Positions 30,691 to 33,368 of a stretch of DNA of 33,368 nt are shown here, in pieces. How positions within the stretch are numbered: the first letter of the stretch is position 1; the number at the start of each line of letters is the position of its first letter. The position numbers and the translations under genes were made by a program. Under the pieces are notes generated by a model. The model searched no databases, was not told the origin of the DNA, and saw only the letters and a list, made by a program, of their open reading frames with translations. The stretch is from Aminidesulfovibrio sp040307135 (GTDB lineage: Bacteria > Desulfobacterota > Desulfovibrionia > Desulfovibrionales > Desulfovibrionaceae), in assembly GCA_040307135.1 (NCBI GenBank), contig JAWRKD010000128.1:1-33368 (forward strand). The letters run 5' to 3'.

Positions 30691-31767
30691 CTACTGGACG
30701 CCGTCGGCCTGCCGGGTCAGGGCCTCGGCCTGGTAGTGGCTCACCAAGGCCTGAACCAGCTCGTCCAGGTCCCCTTCCATGACCGCGGCCAGCTTGTACA
30801 GGGTCAGGTTGATGCGGTGGTCCGTGACCCGGCTCTGGGGGAAGTTGTAGGTGCGGATGCGCTCGGAGCGGTCGCCCGAACCTACCTGGCTGCGCCGGGC
30901 TTCGTTGTACTCCGCGTCCTTGCGGTCCTGCTCCAGCTGGAGCAGGCGGGAACGCAGCACCTTGAGGGCCTTGGCCTTGTTCTTGTGCTGGGACTTCTCG
31001 TCCTGGCAGGAGACCACCAGGCCCGTGGGCAGGTGGGTGACGCGGATGGCCGAGTCCGTGGTGTTCACGCTCTGGCCGCCCGGCCCCGAGGAGCGGAACA
31101 CGTCCACCCGGATCTCGTCGGGTTTGATCTCCACGTCCACTTCCTCGGCCTCGGGCAGCACGGCCACGGTCACGGCCGAGGTGTGGATGCGGCCCTGGGA
31201 CTCGGTGGCGGGGACGCGCTGCACGCGGTGCGCGCCGGACTCGTACTTGAGCTTGGAATAGACCCGGTCGCCGGAGATGGAGGCAATGGCCTCCTTGTAG
31301 CCGCCGGAGCCGGTGTCGTGGGTGGAGAGCTCCTCCACCTTCCAGCCCTGGGACTCGGCGTAGCGGGTGTACATGCGGTAGAGGTCGGCCACGAACAGGG
31401 CCGCCTCCTCGCCGCCGGTGCCCGCGCGGATTTCCAGGATGATGTTCTTCTCGTCCAGCGGGTCCTTGGGCAACAGCAGGATCTTGAGCTTCTCCTCCAG
31501 CCGGGGCAGAGCCTCCTCGATGGAGGACGCCTCGGCCTGGGCCATTTCGCGGATGCCCGGGTCGGCGTCGCGGGAAAGCTCCTTGTTGTCTGCCAGTTCC
31601 TGGCTCAGCCGCTTGTATTCGCGGAAGGTCTTGACGATCTCGCCCATGTCCGAGTGGGTCTTGGCCAGCTTGCGATAGCGCTCCTGGTCCGAGAAGACCT
31701 CGGGCTGAGCCAGCTCCTTCTCCAGGTCCTCGAAGGACCGCTCGATGCGCTCCAGCTTGGCGAACAT
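30691..31767 (-). CDS. prfA: peptide chain release factor 1
   Basis: A 358-residue class I release factor for UAA and UAG stops. The tripeptide anticodon PAT is at 186-188, and the catalytic GGQ is at 230-232 (RSSGPGGQSVNTTDSA). The N-terminal coiled coil and the EIRAGTGGEEAALF domain start are standard. The ATG follows GGGGAGGG and overlaps the DUF1385 stop by one base (TGATG). prmC is next. Confidence 0.98.
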   Translation of the reverse strand: MFAKLERIERSFEDLEKELAQPEVFSDQERYRKLAKTHSDMGEIVKTFREYKRLSQELADNKELSRDADPGIREMAQAEASSIEEALPRLEEKLKILLLPKDPLDEKNIILEIRAGTGGEEAALFVADLYRMYTRYAESQGWKVEELSTHDTGSGGYKEAIASISGDRVYSKLKYESGAHRVQRVPATESQGRIHTSAVTVAVLPEAEEVDVEIKPDEIRVDVFRSSGPGGQSVNTTDSAIRVTHLPTGLVVSCQDEKSQHKNKAKALKVLRSRLLQLEQDRKDAEYNEARRSQVGSGDRSERIRTYNFPQSRVTDHRINLTLYKLAAVMEGDLDELVQALVSHYQAEALTRQADGVQ

Positions 31768-32714
31768 CAGCAGGCCCTCCCCTCGTCCATGGCCCCCTTG
31801 AGGGCCGCGATGGCCACCTCGATCTGGCTGTCGTCCGGGTCCTTGGTGGTGAGCATCTGCAGGGCCAGGCCGGGCCAGCACAGGGCGCGGCAGAGCGCGT
31901 TGGTGTGGAACTTCCCGGCGAACTTGATCATCTCGTAGGCCAAGCTGCTCACCGGGACCATGAGCAGGAGCTTGAGCGCCACGATATAGAGGTGCTTGGT
32001 CAGGAAATGGGCCGGGGCGTAGAAGGTCAGAAGCCAGGGCACCAGGAAGGTGTAGAGCGCGATGCTCACGGCCAGGACGAAGAGCAGAAACGCCGTGCCG
32101 CAACGGGGGTGCAGGCGGCTGTAGGGACGGGTGGTCTCTGGCGTGAGCACGTCGCCGCTTTCGAAGGTCCAGATCACCTTGTGCTCGGCCCCGTGGTACT
32201 GGAAGACCCGGCGGATGTCCGGCACATAGGAGATGGCCAGGATGTAGCCCACGAACATGAGAAGCTTGAACAGGCCGTCCCAGATGTGGAAGCTCAGGGC
32301 GTCCACGTCGCCGGAGAGTCCGAACCACTTCATGGCCACGGAGAAGAAGTGCGGCAGGACCACGAACAGGCCGAGCGCCGCGCCGATGGCCACCACCATG
32401 GTCAGGACCAGGTGCAGGCCGCTGATCTCGCCGTCGGTCTCCTCGTCCAGGGCCTGGGTGGCGGAGAAATTCAGGGCCTTGATGCCGTTGACCAGGGTTT
32501 CCAGGAGCACTGGGAAGCCGCGCACGAAGGGCTTGCGCAGAAAGGGCGTCCGCGTGAGCGAGAACCAGGGCCGGACCTCCACGTGGATCTCGCCGTCCGG
32601 GCGGCGCACGGCGATGGCCAGCCGGTTCTTGGCGCGCATCATCACGCCCTCGATGACGGCCTGCCCGCCCACGGCCTCCTTGGCCGCCAGGAGCCCAAGT
32701 CGCAACAGCTTCAT
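31767..32714 (-). CDS. DUF1385 family membrane protein
   Basis: A 315-residue polytopic membrane protein with about five hydrophobic segments. Family hallmarks: VGGQAVIEGVMMR near the N-terminus (residues about 14-27), YHGAEHKVIWTFESGD, TRPYSRLHPRCGTAFLL and SLAYEMIKFAGK. The conserved His and Cys in YHGAEHK and HPRCGT suggest a metal site. The ATG at 32714 follows GAGGGG. DUF1385 beside prfA is a common arrangement (for example in Firmicutes and delta-proteobacteria); function unknown. Confidence 0.92.
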   Translation of the reverse strand: MKLLRLGLLAAKEAVGGQAVIEGVMMRAKNRLAIAVRRPDGEIHVEVRPWFSLTRTPFLRKPFVRGFPVLLETLVNGIKALNFSATQALDEETDGEISGLHLVLTMVVAIGAALGLFVVLPHFFSVAMKWFGLSGDVDALSFHIWDGLFKLLMFVGYILAISYVPDIRRVFQYHGAEHKVIWTFESGDVLTPETTRPYSRLHPRCGTAFLLFVLAVSIALYTFLVPWLLTFYAPAHFLTKHLYIVALKLLLMVPVSSLAYEMIKFAGKFHTNALCRALCWPGLALQMLTTKDPDDSQIEVAIAALKGAMDEGRAC

Positions 32715-32786
32715 GCCGGAAATCCCCTCGCCATGAGGCGGATGATAAGGCCTTCGTCCCGGATGTAAAGCCCGGAAAAACAAGAA

Positions 32787-32832
32787 AGCCCCGGGGGAAG
32801 AGCGCCCGCGAAGGGCCCTTCCCCCGAAGGCT
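32787..32832 (-). terminator. hairpin terminator after rpmE
   Basis: On the minus strand GGGGGAAG and CTTCCCCC form the core of a long stem that can extend to AGCC and GGCT, followed by TTTC and a later TTTTT. The T run is not immediate, so read-through into DUF1385 is likely. Confidence 0.5.
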
Positions 32833-32856
32833 CACTCATCGTGGCCGCGAGGACGG

Positions 32857-33081
32857 CTACTTGCCGCCTTCGGATTCCTGGAACTTGGCGTACTTCTTGC
32901 GGAAGCGGTCGATACGGCCGGCGGTGTCCACGAAGCGCTGCTTGCCCGTGTAGAACGGGTGGCAGTTGGCGCAAATTTCCACGTCCACGCTCTTGCCCTT
33001 GGTGGACTTGACCTCGATCTCAAAGCCGCAGTGGCAGCGGATCTTGGCGTCGTGGAGCTTCGGATGGATATTCTCTTTCAT
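32857..33081 (-). CDS. rpmE: 50S ribosomal protein L31 (zinc-binding type)
   Basis: A 74-residue L31. MKENIHPKLHDAKIRCHCG carries the first Cys pair, CHC (C16, C18), and ICANCHPFYTGKQ carries the second (C37, C40). All four zinc ligands are present, so this is the C+ form used when zinc is plentiful. The C-terminal GRIDRFRKKY is standard. The ATG has AGGAG upstream and a promoter close by. Confidence 0.98.
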   Translation of the reverse strand: MKENIHPKLHDAKIRCHCGFEIEVKSTKGKSVDVEICANCHPFYTGKQRFVDTAGRIDRFRKKYAKFQESEGGK

Positions 33082-33119
33082 GGCTGTCGTCTCCTGGTTC
33101 TGGATGCGCGAAGCAGATT

Positions 33120-33148
33120 CATATACTCCTGCCCGAAGCGTTTGGCAA
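33120..33148 (-). promoter_or_regulatory. sigma-70 promoter for rpmE
   Basis: TTGCCA (33148-33143), 17 bases, then TATATG (33125-33120) on the minus strand, giving a leader of about 30 bases. Confidence 0.6.
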
Positions 33149-33182
33149 GGGGGAAAAGAAGGGTTCGCCGGGGAAAGAAAAA

Positions 33183-33204
33183 GACGGGGGCCGAGGCCCC
33201 CGTC
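33183..33204 (-). terminator. intrinsic terminator after dsrC
   Basis: A ten-pair perfect stem GACGGGGGCC with GGCCCCCGTC (loop TC) is followed by TTTTTCTTT on the minus strand, 25 bases past the dsrC stop. Confidence 0.9.
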
Positions 33205-33229
33205 TCTCCGCTTGCACGCTGGAATGAAA

Positions 33230-33368
33230 TCAGACGCAGCCGGTGGGCTTGGGCAGGCCGGCCATCTTGCAGGCTCCCTTGCCGGGGCCGGACGGGAACA
33301 GCTCGTAGATTTCCTTGAGCTTGAAGCCGGTCACCTTGGACAGGATGCGCACCATGGGGGCGATGCCG
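33230..33368 (-). CDS. dsrC: DsrC sulfur-carrier protein (3' end only)
   Basis: The last 46 codons of DsrC. The tail reads IAPMVRILSKVTGFKLKEIY, then ELFPSGPGKGACKMAGLPKP and TGCV, with the two conserved cysteines of the flexible C-terminal arm ten residues apart. That pair carries a sulfur atom from sulfite at DsrAB and passes it to DsrMKJOP as a trisulfide. The protein is a hallmark of sulfate reducers (or sulfur oxidisers). The 5' part lies beyond the right edge. It has its own terminator, so it is a separate unit from rpmE. Confidence 0.95.
   Translation of the reverse strand, partial: GIAPMVRILSKVTGFKLKEIYELFPSGPGKGACKMAGLPKPTGCV

Noticed and set aside
1..33368. Mobile elements, CRISPR arrays, phage or defence islands
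   Set aside because: No transposase or integrase gene, no direct repeats flanking tRNAs, no spacer-repeat array; both tRNA 3' ends are followed by their own terminators and native-looking genes.

Overview
The window looks like core chromosome of a very GC-rich sulfate-reducing bacterium of the Desulfovibrio type (Desulfovibrionales). Four things support this: a DsrC C-terminus at the right edge, a fliR-flhB-flhA-flhF-flhG-fliA-cheY flagellar cluster, a lysS-lolC pair, and a DUF1385-prfA-prmC-lpxC block. These arrangements are recalled from that group, not searched. I see no transposase, integrase, CRISPR array or prophage. Gene density is high, and nearly all genes have the strong GC3 bias expected of native DNA.

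Layout. 1-1933 (minus): LolC-type permease (partial) and lysS. 2089-2258: tRNA-Asn(GTT) with promoter and terminator. 2376-5066: bacteriohemerythrin, two small membrane proteins, a stand-alone Lrp-type RAM domain protein and an unknown anchored protein. 5111-5287 (minus): tRNA-Lys(CTT) with promoter and terminator. 5326-8696: a DsbD-like thiol transporter, an iron-type alcohol dehydrogenase and an AhpD/CMD-like protein. 8699-9922 (minus): M24 peptidase. 10002-11663: CoA-binding protein, YkgJ-type Cys cluster protein and a J-domain protein. 11800-13986: hisH, hisF and an exported unknown protein. 14038-17239 (minus): DUF4340 protein, rpoZ, dnaJ, moaC. 17381-18130: TtcA-family PP-loop protein. 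18205-19110: M23 peptidase. 19226-28666: flagellar export, regulation and chemotaxis operon, ending in three unknown genes and a strong terminator. 28717-33081 (minus): rpmE, DUF1385, prfA, prmC, lpxC. 33230-33368 (minus): dsrC 3' end.

How the genes work together. The flagellar operon supplies export gate parts (FliR, FlhB, FlhA), placement and number control (FlhF, FlhG), the late sigma factor FliA, a CheY and a FliL-like stator protein. A sigma-54-type -24/-12 element sits just before fliR. The rpmE to lpxC block combines translation factors with the committed step of lipid A synthesis. The lpxC gap carries a good sigma-54-type promoter and three copies of a partly palindromic motif 95-163 bases upstream of the predicted start, the layout expected for an enhancer-dependent promoter. 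This is the most interesting non-coding signal in the window.

All calls come from reading motifs and spacing by eye. No similarity search was possible.
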